Assembly: GCA_011763485.2 (NCBI GenBank)
Contig: JAANSK020125568.1
Coordinates: 1-26,309 of the forward strand
Length of the DNA stretch: 26,309 bases
Direction: 5' to 3'
From: Isoetes engelmannii
Taxonomy: Eukaryota > Streptophyta > Lycopodiopsida > Isoetales > Isoetaceae
The position numbers and the translations under genes were made by a program. Under the pieces are notes generated by a model. That model was not told the origin of the DNA, did not search any database, and saw nothing but the letters and a program-made list of their open reading frames with translations. Shown here one piece after another: positions 9,378 to 19,852 of the stretch (positions are counted from its first letter, which is position 1; every line of letters begins with the position of its first letter).

Positions 9378-11237
9378 CATGGTTACCCGGAACATCCGAA
9401 CAGTGTTCCCATTCCGAACACGTTTCAGACCATGCCACATTCCGGGAACGTTTGTTCCTATTCCGAAAGTTCGTGCTACTAGGAACGATGTTCCGATTAT
9501 GTTCCGGGAACTTGGGAACGTTGTTCCCAAATTTTTTTATGACCTTTTTCAACAACTTTTTTCTCTTAATTTATCCCTTTTATTTTTGGGATTTTTTTTT
9601 TTATTTGGGGCTTTGATATTCAAAGAGCAGCAGTGACAGGGCCGCCCCTTTCTCTGGCGACCTCCTTTTAGTGACCAACGACCTCCATGAAGCATCAGAT
9701 ATCAGATCGATTAATTAAGGTCCTTGCATCTCGATTCATCAAGGCAGCAACAGACCTCGTTCTAGATTTCAGTACAAGACCAAGACCTCCTCCCCTGCAG
9801 CAGGCAGCTCGGCTTCCAGCAACAAGCAAGCAACGCAAGCTTTTCTTTTGTTCATTTCTTTTCCTTTTAGAAGGATGGAAGAAGAGGCAGAGAATAGGGT
9901 AGGCTGTCCCAAAAGAGCTAGGTTCAAACGCATCTAAATGGTGGAATGAAGTGGAACTTGTTGGTTCTTCACCCAAAGTGTGAAGTGTAGTGTATTATTC
10001 CGTCTTGTTGAGACCATCAGGTCTATGAGAGTATAGAAAAACATTTTCACAGTTACAAATATTTTTGTGTGATGAGCCCTCAAAAGAGAGGGGCCCATCA
10101 TCAAGCTCGCTCTCCTCTTCCTCACTCAATCCTCATGTTACAAATACTACCAGGATAAAAAAAACCCCCACAGGGGAAAACCTGTGAAATATTGTGACAC
10201 TAAGGACCTCTACCTTGTTCCATATCATCCCTATCATCCCTAGAGAAATATTTTTGAAACTCATAACTTGACTGTTGTAGCTCCTTAATATTTTGCATAA
10301 GAAGTGCAAGTGGATCTACCTTTTTTGATGCTTGCACTGCTGCTATTGGCAGCTGGCATTCCTTCATATCCTTCATATTCAATTCTTCCTCTATAACCGG
10401 TTTTCCATTTTTCCAGTATGCTCTTTGCCCATTGTCCTTTGCCTCTTTGATTCTCACCAGATCCTGCTTATGTTCTTGGTATTGCTCTCTAGTCAAGTCT
10501 TCATTCACCCATATATTAGTTCCTCTTAGTAAGGTATGTTTCTTCAAGACCTCCAAACGATGCCCTCTACTTTGAAATTTGATTATAACATGTTTGGATT
10601 AATCTGATATCCTGTCCACCCAAAATGCTTCTGTAATTCCATGTGTTTCAATGCTCATCTTGTCTTTGACAAAATGTTGTACCTTCAGAAACATATCCGA
10701 AATTATAATAGGTGGTGCCAGTAAACGATGTTGTAGATATTACAAGAAGGAGAAGACTCAAGGATGAGGATGTGCTTTTTCCTACTGCTCTGAGTAATTA
10801 ATTAATTAATATTACTAGTTAAGAGCATTGTACTGTTGTTATGAAATCAATGTGTTAAAAATTATGAAAATACTTTTATTTGATGTTTTATATCATAAAA
10901 TGCTATTTATTATACGTTGTAAGGCTTGCATGCAATATACATTTTTTTTTTTTTTTATGGTTTTGAAGACATATTGTTCATAAATTACAAATGGTTTTAT
11001 GTTTTTATATATACTTACATAATAGAATGTAACTGGAATCATAGGATAGGGCTTTGTTCGTATTTGGTCATAATTATACAACCCTCCTTTGACATTTTAA
11101 ATTTGAAAACTAGTTCAATAGGCTAATTAGTCTATGGGAACGCCAAATCCGTTTTCAAAAGTTATTTTTTCCAAAGTTGGATGTTACCATTCCGAAGTGT
11201 TCCATTCCAGTTCTCGTTCCGGTTCCGGGTAACTATG
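9378..11237. mobile_element. hAT-like nonautonomous element
   Basis: This 1860-bp insertion in the PPR copy has terminal inverted repeats CATGGTTACCCGGAAC (left) and CATAGTTACCCGGAAC (right, complement). The 8-bp target duplication is gctacagg at 9370-9377 and gctacatg at 11238-11245, and the intact gene carries gctacatg once. Both ends hold clusters of GTTCCGGGAAC-type words (about 9385-9530 and 11140-11230), as expected of the subterminal transposase-binding repeats of hAT elements. Eight-base duplications and short TIRs point to hAT. No hAT transposase or dimerisation domain is seen. The interior carries a LINE ORF1-like fragment and otherwise unassigned AT-rich DNA. Confidence 0.82.
10200..10710 (-). 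pseudogene. LINE ORF1-like RNA-binding protein fragment
   Basis: Within the hAT-like element, the minus strand encodes 'HRLEVLKKHTLLRGTNIWVN', then 'EDLTREQYQEHKQDL', then 'QRAYWKNGKPVIEEE'. This pattern (a basic helix, LRGT or LKGT, I-x-I-x-EDLT, a charged helix, then a strand ending in a G-K-x-I hairpin) is typical of the C-terminal region of L1 ORF1-type proteins. Upstream, across one in-frame stop, 'KVQHFVKDKMSIETHGI' looks like the preceding RNA-recognition part. The start codon is missing; the longest open piece is 118 codons (10200-10556). It is either a nested LINE scrap or cargo picked up by the hAT element. The tail after the domain is acidic and Gln-rich and has no known match in my memory. 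Confidence 0.5.
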
Positions 11238-11654
11238 GCTACATGTCACAGTCCAAACTGATGCTGCATCATGAATATCATTACTTAATGCTTGTAGAAA
11301 ACATGGAGATCTTGAGCTAGTAAAGCGGCGTTTTGATCAAATTATTAGTCTAGATTCAGATTGCTTTACTGCGTATGTGCTTATGTCTAACATGCTTGCT
11401 GATGCTTGTAAGCAAAAGCATTCATGTGACATTGAGCAAGGCTTGATACCATATCCAGAGTGTTAATCAAGAAGTCAAGCTCACCATGGAAAGGGATGGA
11501 AAATCAAGGTACATAATTACCGCCCTTGATTCTATTTGAATCTACCAGTTCTTGACCTTATCCTATTTGACTGTGAGTTATGAGTACAGTGTGCTGAAGA
11601 ACGTGGAAGACATCAAGGAGTAGCTTTGAACAAAATTTTGTTTTGGCATTCGTT

Positions 11655-11820
11655 GCAAATTTAATTATAAGGGTGGGCTAGATTCCCGACCGTTGTATAT
11701 CCCTTCTATATGCATTAGTACAAATCCAAGCTAGCACTACAGCTAAGCTTTCGACGGATCAAAATGATATCGAACGCTTAGGTGGTTGTTTTGCAATTTA
11801 TTATACGTCAAGCAATTTGC
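11655..11820. mobile_element. 166-bp MITE-like insertion
   Basis: Copy 2 has 166 extra bases here relative to the same flank in copy 1 (around 5824). The ends are a short inverted repeat, GCAAATT and its complement. Flanking bases cgtt and catt may be a 4-base target duplication, but gtt and att (3 bases) fit as well. The superfamily is not assigned. No coding potential. Confidence 0.6.
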
Positions 11821-11844
11821 ATTTCAACCAATCTCCTATTGCCA

Positions 11845-12159
11845 CATGGCAATACTCTATTCAAGAATGAAAATCAGCTGCGCGTTCTCGTATCTGGCGA
11901 GCTCCTTCCATTGCAGCAGGTAATCTCCTTTAGATAATCTTCTTGCAACATGTAATCATGGTTCTTTGCTTGATGTAGTGGAAGAAAATAGCTCATGGAT
12001 TCTGGCTATGTAGGTCAACTGCTCGTGACAAACAGTCGTGCCTAATAATGTTCCCGGTTGACCTGTCCCAGCCAGAATGCATTCGGTATTTCCCTTTCAC
12101 ATTGCGTCAAGGAAAGTGCATCAGCATTCTTGATTTTCATCCACTCACAAATTGTCATG
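11845..12159. repeat. Foldback, copy 2
   Basis: The duplicate of 5848-6164. The central palindrome is less perfect here (taggtcaactg against cccggttgacctg), so pairing has decayed, which gives no sign that the hairpin is maintained. There is no gene in the surrounding flank 11484-12343. Confidence 0.6.
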
Positions 12160-12343
12160 TGGTAACCATTCTAATCAAGAATGGAAAACTGGTATAGCAA
12201 TCATGCACGACCTGTGTTAGCCAGTTACCTGCCTTCGTGAAAAACACCAAATCAAGAAGTAAGCAGTTTGCGTGAAGACTCTAGGGAATTGGAGGAACTC
12301 TGCGGAGGCCATGGCAATTCCAGCACTCCAAGATGAAGCCTGC

Positions 12344-12604
12344 TGAAACCAAATGACTTCCATTGAAAAGCAATTATAGAAAAGCAATTTTAGGAAACAA
12401 CATTGTAGCAGATATGGCCTTGCCATCCTAAACTGCAGGAGGGTGGCAAAGCGGTGCCGAGCTCCCATAATAGAAGCCTAAATAGCCTCCACATGTTTTG
12501 GCTAGAGATAAGGTTCTGTTAGACACTAATCAGGCACATGACATGAACAGAACACTTGCTTTACTAGTTCTGTTTGCCACGTTCCTTTATAACGTGTTCT
12601 AGCA
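12344..12604 (-). repeat. Copia 3' LTR, copy 2
   Basis: 261 bp, with TG...CA ends on the minus strand except for small changes. It pairs with 16927-17173. It holds a short internal duplication of 'gaaaagcaatt'-type sequence near 12363-12390. A purine-rich tract (GAAGGGGAG on the minus strand) lies just inside at 12605-12615, the expected plus-strand priming site. Confidence 0.9.
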
Positions 12605-15600
12605 CTCCCCTTCAAACTGAACTAATGAAACATAAACTGATCAATTTAATTCAAATAAAGATTTAACTAGACAAACCAAAAGATCTGACAAACTGAAAGA
12701 AAACTTTTGTTGCTCTCCGTTGATTAATAGGCATTCCTTGTCTGCAACTTCAAGCAAATGTCATGCCCATCTCATCAATGCACCTGCAGAAAGATTTCCT
12801 TCCCAAAGGCTTTGTAAAGATGTCAGCAGTCATCTTGTCTATCTTTAAATACCATACATCAATTATGTTTTTTGCAGTCTTCTCCCTTGTAAAGAGGTAT
12901 TGTACTTGGATATGTTTTGCTTTGGAGAAATTGGTAGGATTCTTGGCCAGACTCAGGGCTACATTAATGTCATTGAATATGACAGTTGCTTGTGCTTGTG
13001 CTGCATGCAACTCCTTAAGAATTCGTTTGAGCCATATTGCCTCTTTGGTAGCTACTGCAACTGCCATGTACTCTGCTTCACAACTAGAGGCAGCAGTTGC
13101 CTTTTGTATTCTGTTGGACCAACTAACTGTTCCCCCTTGCAGCATAAAACAAAAACCACTGCGTGATTTGCGATCAATGGCATCATCTGCATGGTCTGCA
13201 TTTGCATAGCCAGTATAATTGAGAGAAGCATCATGATGGAAGGTGATGCCTAGGTTTGTAGTGCCTTGCAGATATCGGAGCAACTTTTTAAGACCCTGCC
13301 AATGCTTAGGTTCAGGTTTTTCAAGAAACTGGCTAAGGGTGATAACAATTTGTGCTATGTCTGGTCTTGTACAGACCATAAAATGCATCAAGGACCCAAC
13401 TAAACTTTGATAACTAATGTCTTGCATGCCAGCATCAATTCCTTTAAATGAATCACAAGAACTGGGTAGTTGCTGGAGTACAAACATGCTTACTTGCATC
13501 CATGTTGCACTTAGTGAGAGGGGACTGAATGGCCTTCGTCTGATGTATGATGATGTTACCATCCGGATCTCTATGCATCTGGATTCCTAAAAAGTATTTC
13601 AGGGCTCTTATGTCAGTCATATGGAAGCGCGTGCTCTCGTCTCCTGCATAAGGTTCTGGCAGTTACAAGCAAAAATTAGATCATCACCATAAAGACTATG
13701 ATGATCATGCTAGACCCTGTAAACTTGTAGTAAACATTCCAGTTAGCTTGGCTTCAAAAGAAGCCATTTCCTGTAAAAAATGCATGAATGGTATGATACC
13801 ATTGCCCAGAGGCCTGCTTGAGTCCATATATGGCACGCTTCAGCTTGTACACAAGTTTTTCATTTCCTTTCATTGTGAACCAGGTGCTTGCTTGATGTAG
13901 ACTTCCTCTTTGAGTTGTCCATTCAGAAATGCTGCCTTCACGTCCGTTTGCTGAAGATCAAGCTTGTATGCAGCTGCTAAGGCCAAGACTGTCCCGACAG
14001 AGGTTAGTCTTGCCACAGGTGCAAACGTCTTATTAAAATCACTGGTATGGGAGTAGCCCCTAGCTACTAAACTAGCTTTGAACTTGTCAAGTTTTCCTGC
14101 TGCATCATACTTGACCTTATAGATCCACTTACAAGACACAACTCGTCTATCGGGTGGGAATGAATACAAATCCCATGTGTCATTGTCCAACAAGGACTGG
14201 GTACTCATCTATCATAGCTCTATGCCATTCGCGATGATTGGAACTGCTCATAGCTTCTTGATAACTCAATGGATCATCAACAACAAGATGACTATGAAAA
14301 GCAATGTAAGACGAGGACTTACCAGACTTTGACTCTAGATAAGACTTCATTCGGTCTGTTGGCCTCTTTATCCTGCTGGATCTTCTAAGTGGCACTGCTG
14401 AGAGGTCTGCATCAGTCTTCAAGATCAGATATAGGTGCTGAGGGTGTCGGACGGTGGTCCTCATCTTCATGACCATGGTCAAACTCATGCCATTCAAGTT
14501 CTGATGATTTGCCTTGCTTGCCAAGCATGAAGACATGTTCATCGAACTCAACACTTCGTCTTACAATGATTTTCCTTGTCAAAGGCACATAGAGTCTATA
14601 TCCTTTGATATAATCATCATACCCACAAACATGCATTCCAAAGCTCTAGAGGAGATTTTCCTTCAGGGCGTTCTTGGGGGCTCAAGTGTTCATACGCCTT
14701 GCTTCCAAAGACCTTGAGATCTTGTACATCTGTCTTATATCCAGTCCACATCTCCTCTGGAACCCACACCTGGATTTTCCTTTGTAGGCACTCGATTCAA
14801 AAGGTAGCAGGCTGGTGCACTGCCTCTGCCCAAAAGATGGGATCAATATTTCTGCCATGGATCATTGCCCGTGCATATTCGAGCATGGTCCTGTATTTTC
14901 TCTCCACCACACCATTTTGTTGATGTTCATATGCAACTGACCTTTGATGACGTATACCATATGATTGCAGAAATTGATTGAGTTTATTGTTGACAAACTC
15001 TTTACCTTGATCAGTTCGGATGAACTTGATGCTACTGTCAACTTTTTCCTCAACTTCTATTTTCCATTTAGTGAACTGTTCATAGACTTCAGACTTGTGC
15101 TTAAGAAAAAAATACCTAATTCTTTCTGCTATAGTCATCAATGATGAGCATGAAGTACTTGGATCTTCCAAGTGATATGATGCTGGCTAGTCCCCATAAG
15201 TCAAGATGCAACAAATCCAAACGATGTAATGCCCTTTTGGTTTTCTCCTTTCTATAGGGCTTCCTTTTGAGTTTCCCCCAAACACAACCTTCACATAAAG
15301 TTTGTGGCTTGCAAATATTGGGTAAACCTGCCACGAGCTTTTGTTCCTGCATTTGCTTCAGCAAGGGATAATTGGCATGTCCCATGCGCTCATGCCAGAT
15401 TTTTTCTTCCTGCACTTTGATAGCCGTGAATGCTGCATTGGGATTGGATACCCATCTCAACAGATAAATGTTGGCAGCCCTCTCCCCTTTTGTAATGATC
15501 TCCTCTCTTTTGTTCTTAACAACACATCTGCCATTGCCAAAGTTTACAAAGGAGTGTGCATCATCCATTTTGGATATGGACAAAAGGTTAGCTTCAAGGT

Positions 15601-16912
15601 CTAGCACATGCAGCACGTTCCTAAGGAAAAGTTTGCCTTGTGGCAGTGTGAGATGCACACTGTCAACCCCTGCAATATCAAATTTCCCTTTTCCAATCCT
15701 TACTTTTCTGCCTATCTTGTTTGGGATGTAGTTTGAAAATAGATCTTTCTGTCGGGTCATATGGTCACTTGCTCCAGAATCCAAGTACCATACGCCTTTG
15801 ACTATATCTGAAGCTATGAAGCATGAGGCTGGGGCATCACTTGCTCTCCAGACAACACAAGACAGCATAAATTGGAGAAAGTAAGCCAGATAAGCTATAA
15901 CCTTACCAAAGATGTTTGGTGTCGGTTCAAACATGGCAAAGAATTCCCTTCCAGCAGAGACCACGGAATTATCATTTAATTCTGATTCCGCTCCTTCAGA
16001 AGAACTGCTATCAGTTGCTTTATGGGCTTTGGAGTCATCTTTCTTTCTCTTTGCACCTTCTTTATACTTGCTCCTTTTTTGTTCCTTCCCTTTTGGATTC
16101 TCTTTCCTTTTTCTCCTGTCAGGTTCTAGGCAATGTTTCCTTATGTAGCCTATTTTGTTACAATTGTAACATCTCCGAGTTTCTTCCTTGCCTCCATCTT
16201 TGTTTCCCATGAAAGCCTGATTATCTTTGGTCCCAGATCTTTTGGTACCACTTTAATTTCTCTCTACAATCAAGAGCTGTTGGCATACCCACTCAAACTC
16301 TACTTTCTTTGTTGATCCAATGATATTCTTCACATTGTTGTAGTTAGAAAGTAAGCCAAGTATTAATGCTCCTACTATCACGTCATCATCTAGAGCCTTT
16401 TGTATGCCCTGCAATTGCTTAGTTGCTTGTTGAATAACACCCATGTATTCCTCCACAGAGTCATATTCCTTCAGTTTGGTATTGAACACGGTGCTGTAGA
16501 GGTTGGCTTGAATAGAGAAGTGTCTCCTTTGTAAGACCTCTCAAGCTGTTCCCAAGCTTTCTTGACTGAATTGGCTTCTGGAATCTGAGGCATGAGAATT
16601 TGACTCTTGACTGCCCAATCCTTCTGTAACCATCTTGCCAAGCACTGCCGTTCAAGCTCTACTACTGCAAGATCTTCTGTGGGTGCTTGTCCCTTGACGA
16701 CTTGGGCTGTGGTCTGAGCCACATTCGTCCCCTTTGCTCAGATTGTTGGCTTGGGTTCATCTCCAGAAATGATACCCCATAGGCCCTTCTCGTATAATTT
16801 GGTCTATACCTTAATGAACCAGTAATATGCGTTATTGTGGTTCAGAGGTTCGATCCTCATGATCGAAGTTATGCTGCAATCTTCCTTATTTAGAGCCAGT
16901 TCAAGATCGTGG

Positions 16913-16926
16913 GCACTCTGATACTA
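16913..16926 (-). other. Copia primer-binding site (tRNA-iMet type)
   Basis: Directly inside the 5' LTR, the minus strand reads TAGTATCAGAGTGC. Plant copia elements commonly use TGGTATCAGAGC, complementary to initiator tRNA-Met. The match is close but imperfect. Confidence 0.75.
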
Positions 16927-17173
16927 TGAAAACAAATGACTTCCATTATAAAGCAATTTTAGGAAACAACATTGTAGCAGATATAGCTTTGCCATTCTAA
17001 ACTACAGGAGGGTGGCAAAGTGGTGGCCGACCTCCCATAATAGAAGCCTAAACAACCTCATATGTTTTGGCTAAAGGTAAGGTTCTGTTAGACACTAATC
17101 AGGCACATGACATGGACAGAACACTTGCTTTACTAAAATTGTTTGCCACCTGCCTTTACAATGTGTTCTAACA
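16927..17173 (-). repeat. Copia 5' LTR
   Basis: 247 bp, TGTTAGAACACA... to ...TTGTTTTCA on the minus strand. It differs from the 3' LTR by about 25 positions by hand count. No counterpart exists in copy 1 because the duplication ended inside the reverse transcriptase region. Confidence 0.9.
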
Positions 17174-17540
17174 CCTGCAAAGATCACCATCATTGAAAAC
17201 TAAGCATCACATGAAAGCATTTGCCAAAACTAACCATTGCTGGGGGAACTCACCATCGCTCGCTTTCCTTGACGTTATGGAAAGGGAAGAGGTCGTTGAT
17301 TCCTACGTGAGCAAGGCAGGCTGGCTAATGCCAGCAGCCAGTTGCGCCTAAATTCTGGCACTCTAAGATGAAGACTTGCAAAATTAACCATCGTTGAAAA
17401 CTCAGCATCGCATGCGAGCATTTGCTAAAACTAACCGTTGCTATGGGAACTCACCATCGCTGGCTTTCCTTGATGCCATGGGCGTTGGTTCTTGCGTGAG
17501 CAAGGCAGTCTGGCTACATCCAGGAGCCAGTTGCACCTAA
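17174..17540. repeat. 200-bp tandem repeat, two units
   Basis: Unit 1 starts at 17176 ('tgcaaagatcacc') and unit 2 at 17377 ('tgcaaaattaacc'). Shared words include gaaaactMagcatc, aaaactaacc, gggaactcaccatcgct, gtgagcaaggcag and agccagttgcRcctaa. The end of unit 1 ('ggcactctaagatgaag') also matches the sequence just left of the copia element ('agcactccaagatgaag' near 12322), so copia inserted into this repeat. No coding capacity. Confidence 0.75.
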
Positions 17541-17799
17541 ACGGCGCTCCCAGCTGCTGGCGGTAGCCACCCTGACTTGCTCATGCAGCAATCAACTTCC
17601 TTTTTCCATTCTACATAACATCTACAAATGCATTTTACCAAGTCAACCGTACACCTATGCCTATTAGGGCAAAATCACACTACAACCAAAACTAACAAAT
17701 ATGTGGTAAATAAATATGTGGGAAGAATAGGGGGGCACTGGGCCACTGACAGTTCTGCCTTGACAGTTCGCCCTCCCATTCAATATCACAGTTCGGCAG
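17541..17799. other. Noncoding stretch
   Basis: No gene. A 'gacagttcKgcc'-type word is repeated twice near 17745-17775. The LINE relic begins at its right edge. Confidence 0.5.
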
Positions 17800-19760
17800 A
17801 GCCTTGAAAGAAGTGATTTTCAATCACTTTGAACAATTTTTTTAAGAAGAAGGATATCTTGTACCAGGATTGCTTTGGGGACCTAGTTTTAGCAAAGATT
17901 GTGCCGAAGGTGTCGGCAATGCAAAGGGAGCACCTTAGTCAACCATTATCTCAAGAAAATCTTGGTGATGCTGTCTTTTCTTGGGCCAAGAAAAAATTCC
18001 CAGGAATGGATGGGATTCCAATGGAATTTTTTCAGGAGAACTGGGAATGGATACAATCCTATGTGTATCAAGCATATTTAGAATTTTTGCAGGCTGATAG
18101 GCTTGACATTAAGCTAAATACAGGGTGTATCAGTCTAATCCCCAAAGTAGAGGAGCCAAAGTCGATAAATTATTGGAGGCCTATTATGTTGTTGTCTTCT
18201 TTTTACAAAATCATTGCAAAAGGATATGCGGAGAGGATAAAGCCTATTTTAATGGAGCACATTTCAGGGGTTCAGTCAGGTTTTATCCCGAATAGAAGTA
18301 GTCTCAATAATATTGCAGCTGCCTTTGAAGGTCTTTACTGGGCTAGGAAGACTCATCAAAAAGTTTTATATCTGAAACTAGACTTTAGAAAGGCATATGA
18401 CAGTGTTATTTGGTCATTTTTGGGGAAGATGCTGACGGTCTTGGGTTGTGGTAAGGAATTCACCAACGTTGTAATGAAATTGTTGAAGTTGTCACGGCCA
18501 TCTATAATCATTTTTGGTGCGTCTTCATCTGTCTTTATTATAAGCAGGGGTATTAGGCAAGGATGTCCACTGGCGCCGTTCTTTTTACATTGTAGCAAAG
18601 GGACTATCGCAGTTACTTCTGCTAGCTGTGGAAGAAGAGGTTATAATTGGGTTGAAGATGAGTAATGGATCTCAACAAATTTGTAATCAGTACGCTGATG
18701 TTACGTTTTTATTTTTGGAAGCTTCAGAAGAAAATTTATCAAATGCAAAGCAACTCTTGGACTCCTACTTTAGCATCTGGTTGTTTTCTTAACTGGAATA
18801 AGTGTGCAGCTATGTGGCCATTGGCTGACCCTCTTCCGGATTATATCACATCCTTTCCAAGGACATTGGTGGGCATTGGTGCCAGTCAAAACTTCCTCAA
18901 TATTGCTAGGTATTCTAGTTGGAGTGTGCACCTCTTCCTCTAAGATATGGGAGGAGATTTTCTTTAATCTAGAGAAGCACTTGAGATGGTGTAACGTCTA
19001 TAAGCTTTCGATGGCAGGCGGAATAGCGGTTGCTAAGTCAGTGCTTAGTAGCACTCATATTTATGCCGAATCAGTGTTGTTTGCGCCGAAACCAAAGTTA
19101 GTGAAATTGTAAAAAATGGTACGAGATTTTATCTTGGGGAGGGGGGGGGGGAGACAATGAGGAGGGAGCTGAGGTTAAAGTAGCTTGGAATAAATGTTTG
19201 AGGCCGAAATCGCATGGGGGTCTTGGGATTGATTTTAGACTTCATAGCAAGGTATTGGTATATAAGTTTATGTAGAAAATCCCTGAGTATGGAGTTGGTG
19301 TACCAATCATTGAACTATTGCTCCCCATATGGCAAGTCTTTGCAGAAAGCTGATCTACCTTGGGCGCTCTTCTACAAACTTACTCCATATGTGGATGCTT
19401 CACCATTTCTTAAAGGATTGTTGAAGGCATGGAATACAGTAAAGGACCTGTGGCAGTTGGATGTCAGGAACTGCACTTCAGTCTCAATGCCGATATAGTG
19501 GCTGCAGGTGGAAATGAATAATGGAAGTGTTCCATTGTTTTTGGGTGTGGATAAGAGAGTTTGATATAGGCGGAGTACAACAGGGATCTCATGCATTAGG
19601 AATTGGTATTCCAGAGGTATACAACGATCGTGGAAATCATTCCGGACAGGGTTTAATTTAAGAGCAAGGGGCGAAAGAGTCTGGGATTTGGTTGTTGCTC
19701 ACATACCTTTATATGGCTGTAGAATGGATTTTTGTCCCATGTTTGTAGCTTTTGGGGCAA
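17800..19760 (+). mobile_element. LINE (L1 clade) 5'-truncated relic, reverse transcriptase
   Basis: Plus-strand L1-type ORF2 text begins abruptly near 17800, without the endonuclease domain, as is usual for LINEs cut short at the 5' end. The longest open part (17829-18665, 278 codons, first codon TTG) carries the palm: 'KFPGMDGIPMEFFQ', 'LIPKVEEPKSINYWRPI', 'SGFIPNRSSLNNI', 'LKLDFRKAYDSV' with the first catalytic Asp, and 'RGIRQGCPLAPF'. A frameshift near 18585 moves to another frame with 'NQYADVTFLFLEASEENL', where the usual YADD is YADV. More shifts follow, with thumb and C-terminal scraps ('MAGGIAVAKSVLSSTHIY' near 19010, 'RPKSHGGLGIDFRLHSK' near 19210). A run of eleven G lies at 19141-19151. 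It is dead. No clear poly(A) tail or target duplication was found. Confidence 0.88.
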
Positions 19761-19852
19761 ACTGTGCTTAAGAAAGCATTGCCATGTCATATTATTATTA
19801 CAAGCTGTGTAAAGATTGGAGCGTTGTCATTTTTGGTGTAGTTGAAGGAGTG

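Larger units (their letters stand above)
8149..11480 (+). pseudogene. PPR pseudogene (truncated, twice interrupted copy of 3960-5687)
   Basis: The second copy of the PPR gene starts at the codon matching about residue 321 of the intact protein, so it has no start codon, targeting peptide or first half. PPR text survives in three blocks: 8149-8315, 9061-9377 and 11238-11480. They are separated by a Mutator-like MITE and a hAT-like element. The last block has an in-frame TGA at 11272-11274 where the intact gene has TGG, and a TAA at 11464-11466 where it has TGG. A further deletion lies between 11466 and the site of the original stop. It cannot make the parental protein. If transcribed, it would give an RNA sharing about 95 percent identity with the functional gene. 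Confidence 0.9.
8149..14090. repeat. Tandem segmental duplication, copy 2
   Basis: Matches 4920-8148 piece by piece: a 5'-truncated PPR copy, its flank, the foldback, and the copia 3' part. It is longer because it took in 745-bp, 1860-bp and 166-bp insertions. Beyond about 14090 the copia element continues into sequence that copy 1 does not have. The joint near 8148 has little shared sequence between the two parental breakpoints beyond a few bases, which suggests joining or unequal exchange without long homology. Confidence 0.9.
12344..17173 (-). mobile_element. Ty1/copia retrotransposon fossil, end to end
   Basis: A minus-strand copia element of 4830 bp with both LTRs and a perfect 5-bp target duplication cctgc (12339-12343 and 17174-17178). 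Parts in order from its 5' end: LTR, tRNA-Met-type primer site, gag (about 16250-16720) with a zinc-knuckle-like block near 16170, protease with DSGA near 15780, GAG-pre-integrase around 15240-15400, integrase (about 14800-15240), reverse transcriptase (about 13560-14210, with 'CKWIYKVKYDAAGKLDKFKA') and RNase H (about 12750-13200), then polypurine tract and LTR. The integrase-before-RT order defines copia. It is broken, with roughly ten or more interruptions. The two LTRs differ at about 10 percent of positions by hand count, so it is old, likely millions of years at usual plant rates. Confidence 0.95.

Noticed and set aside
9017-9616. A 199-codon ORF that looks like a small PPR protein
   Set aside because: Its first part is MULE TIR sequence and its last part is the hAT end. 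Only the middle is PPR, and the start is an artefact of insertion.
15341-16212. Plus-strand ORFs of 78-98 codons opposite the copia gag to integrase region
   Set aside because: Shadows of the copia frames on the other strand.
16840-16870. GGTTCGATCC, a B-box-like word inside the copia 5' region
   Set aside because: No A box or cloverleaf nearby, and it lies within the retroelement leader; likely chance.
17829-19498. A possible functional reverse transcriptase gene
   Set aside because: It lacks the endonuclease part, changes frame near the catalytic YADD (seen as YADV) and several times after, so it is a dead LINE.
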